Shown here in pieces: positions 63,328-64,000 of a stretch of 64,000 bases of DNA. The notes below the pieces were generated by a model, which made no database searches, was not told the origin of the DNA, and saw only the letters and a list, made by a program, of their open reading frames with translations. The DNA comes from Pseudomonas sp. TTU2014-080ASC (GTDB lineage: Bacteria; Pseudomonadota; Gammaproteobacteria; Pseudomonadales; Pseudomonadaceae), in contig NZ_LKKK01000012.1 of the NCBI RefSeq assembly GCF_001446935.1, positions 248,001-312,000 of the forward strand, written 5' to 3'. The translations under genes were made by a program, and so were the position numbers. Positions within the stretch are counted from its first letter, which is position 1. Every line of letters starts with the position of its first letter.

Positions 63328-63507
63328 TCAGTGAATCGACGTACCTATCAGCATGCCGTGCTCGACCTGATAGGTCTTGCGGCCGACCTGCAACGTCAGC
63401 GGGCTGCGGCTCGCAATCACCCAGCCTTTAGCGAGCAGGATGTCGATGTAGGCACGTAACTCTGGTAACTGGCGCTGTTCTTGATGACGCAAATCCACCT
63501 GTTCCAA
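63328..63507 (-). CDS. small hypothetical protein, 59 residues
   Basis: Starts at TTG 63507 with AGAGG about nine bases upstream (GAAGAGGTGATCAGAG-TTG). The product begins with a Gln/Glu-rich helix (EQVDLRHQEQRQLPELRAYI) and ends with beta-like segments (SPLTLQVGRKTYQVEHG). Codon choice is typical of the neighbours. I recognise no family, and no membrane segment or signal peptide is present. Confidence 0.55.
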   Translation of the reverse strand: MEQVDLRHQEQRQLPELRAYIDILLAKGWVIASRSPLTLQVGRKTYQVEHGMLIGTSIH

Positions 63508-63690
63508 CTCTGATCACCTCTTCAAAGTGAGCGTTACCAGCAGAAGACATCGGATAGAAAAGATATTGCAATTAAGTTATAGCAATCAGAACTGTCTAAT
63601 ACATTCTATTTTACTGAACATCAAGTAGTGTTTCCGAACTTGCAGAGAGTGGCACCGTTTCCAATTAGCGTGCTAATTCCAGCAGACACA

Positions 63691-63720
63691 AAAACGCCCG
63701 GCGAACCGGGCGTTTTTTTA
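63691..63720. terminator. bidirectional terminator downstream of the ammonium transporter
   Basis: CGCCCGG-CGAA-CCGGGCG stem flanked by A-run and T-run, so it terminates in both directions. It ends the amtB transcript on the - strand. Confidence 0.92.
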
Positions 63721-63733
63721 TACCGCGAGAGGA

Positions 63734-64000
63734 TTACAGGTTGTAACCGCGCTCGTTGTGCTCGGAGAGGTCGAGGCCAACCACTTCCGACTCTTCGCTC
63801 ACACGCAGGCCCATCACCACATCCAGCACTTTCAGGATGATGTAGGTCAGGATGCCGGTGTACACGATGGTGAACAGAACCGACTTGGTTTGTACCCACA
63901 GCTGAGTCGCGATACCCGGGATTTCGCCGAAGCCGCCCAGGGACGGAGCCGCGAAGGCACCAACCAGGATCGCACCAACGATACCTCCGATGCAGTGCAC
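63734..64000 (-). CDS. amtB: ammonium transporter, C-terminal part (5' end outside window)
   Basis: Only the last 88 residues are in the window. HCIGGIVGAILVGAFAAPS is the penultimate helix with the conserved pore-lining His, VLFTIVYTGILTYIILKVLDVVMGLRVSEESE the last helix and cytoplasmic start, and LDLSEHNERGYNL the classic GlnK-binding tail. It conducts ammonia and is usually transcribed with glnK under NtrC control. The gene continues past 64000. Confidence 0.93.
   Translation of the reverse strand: MHCIGGIVGAILVGAFAAPSLGGFGEIPGIATQLWVQTKSVLFTIVYTGILTYIILKVLDVVMGLRVSEESEVVGLDLSEHNERGYNL

Overview
The window is chromosomal DNA of a Pseudomonas-like gammaproteobacterium. The GC content is moderately high. 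From memory, the order of housekeeping genes matches Pseudomonas chromosomes in several blocks: fbp-estA-DUF3999-DUF2339; ntrB-ntrC-(sRNA)-trmL-secB-grxC-gpmI-envC-ctpA; hisF-hisA-hisH-hisB; and asmA-mutY-yggX-tRNA-Phe. There is no prophage, CRISPR array, transposase or replication origin. Both window ends cut through genes: an ABC-2 permease on the left and an amtB-type ammonium transporter on the right.

Region 1 (1-9.2 kb) is the most accessory part. A + strand run holds an ABC-2 permease, an acyl carrier protein, an elongating ketosynthase with a complete Cys-His-His triad, and a ketosynthase-like half protein without the catalytic Cys. A convergent - strand run holds a DarA-like flavoprotein, a DarB-like KAS III, an unrecognised 135-residue protein and a BtrH-type acyl-ACP acyltransferase. 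An OafA-type membrane acyltransferase and an intact EAL phosphodiesterase lie between the two runs. Together this looks like a type II fatty acid/polyketide pathway that builds an acyl or dialkyl-ring product, moves an acyl group from carrier protein to an acceptor, and exports it. This is my best candidate for an undescribed system.

Region 2 (9.2-19.5 kb) holds envelope and metabolism genes: DUF2141, lipocalin, small lipoprotein, DUF924, fbp, the autotransporter esterase estA, the DUF3999/DUF2339 pair and a YkgJ cysteine-cluster protein. Region 3 (19.6-24.8 kb) is a polyamine-type catabolic unit: AraC regulator with an N-terminal SnoaL domain, FAD amine oxidase, cupin and two near-identical PotF-like binding proteins. 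A decayed cupin copy between the binding proteins shows that a cupin-potF segment was duplicated. Region 4 (24.8-29.5 kb) has an HxlR regulator, a SnoaL-like secreted protein, a YbiO-type mechanosensitive channel and two DUF4124 proteins.

Region 5 (29.5-42.7 kb) is core. ntrBC is preceded by a perfect NtrC palindrome and a sigma-54 type promoter. ntrC is followed by another sigma-54 promoter driving a short terminated RNA that fits NrsZ. Then come trmL, secB-grxC-rhodanese, gpmI, envC, ctpA and the his genes. Region 6 (42.8-49.8 kb) has an OFA-family transporter, a sterol desaturase-family protein, asmA, mutY and yggX. Region 7 (49.9-64 kb) has tRNA-Phe, an atypical secreted alpha/beta hydrolase, a candidate new sRNA (about 51505-51621), a polar amino acid ABC operon, a methyltransferase, tRNA-Thr beside a gene remnant, an SDR, a FAN1-type nuclease coupled to an iron-sulfur helicase, a thioesterase, an iron alcohol dehydrogenase, a small 59-residue ORF and the amtB end.
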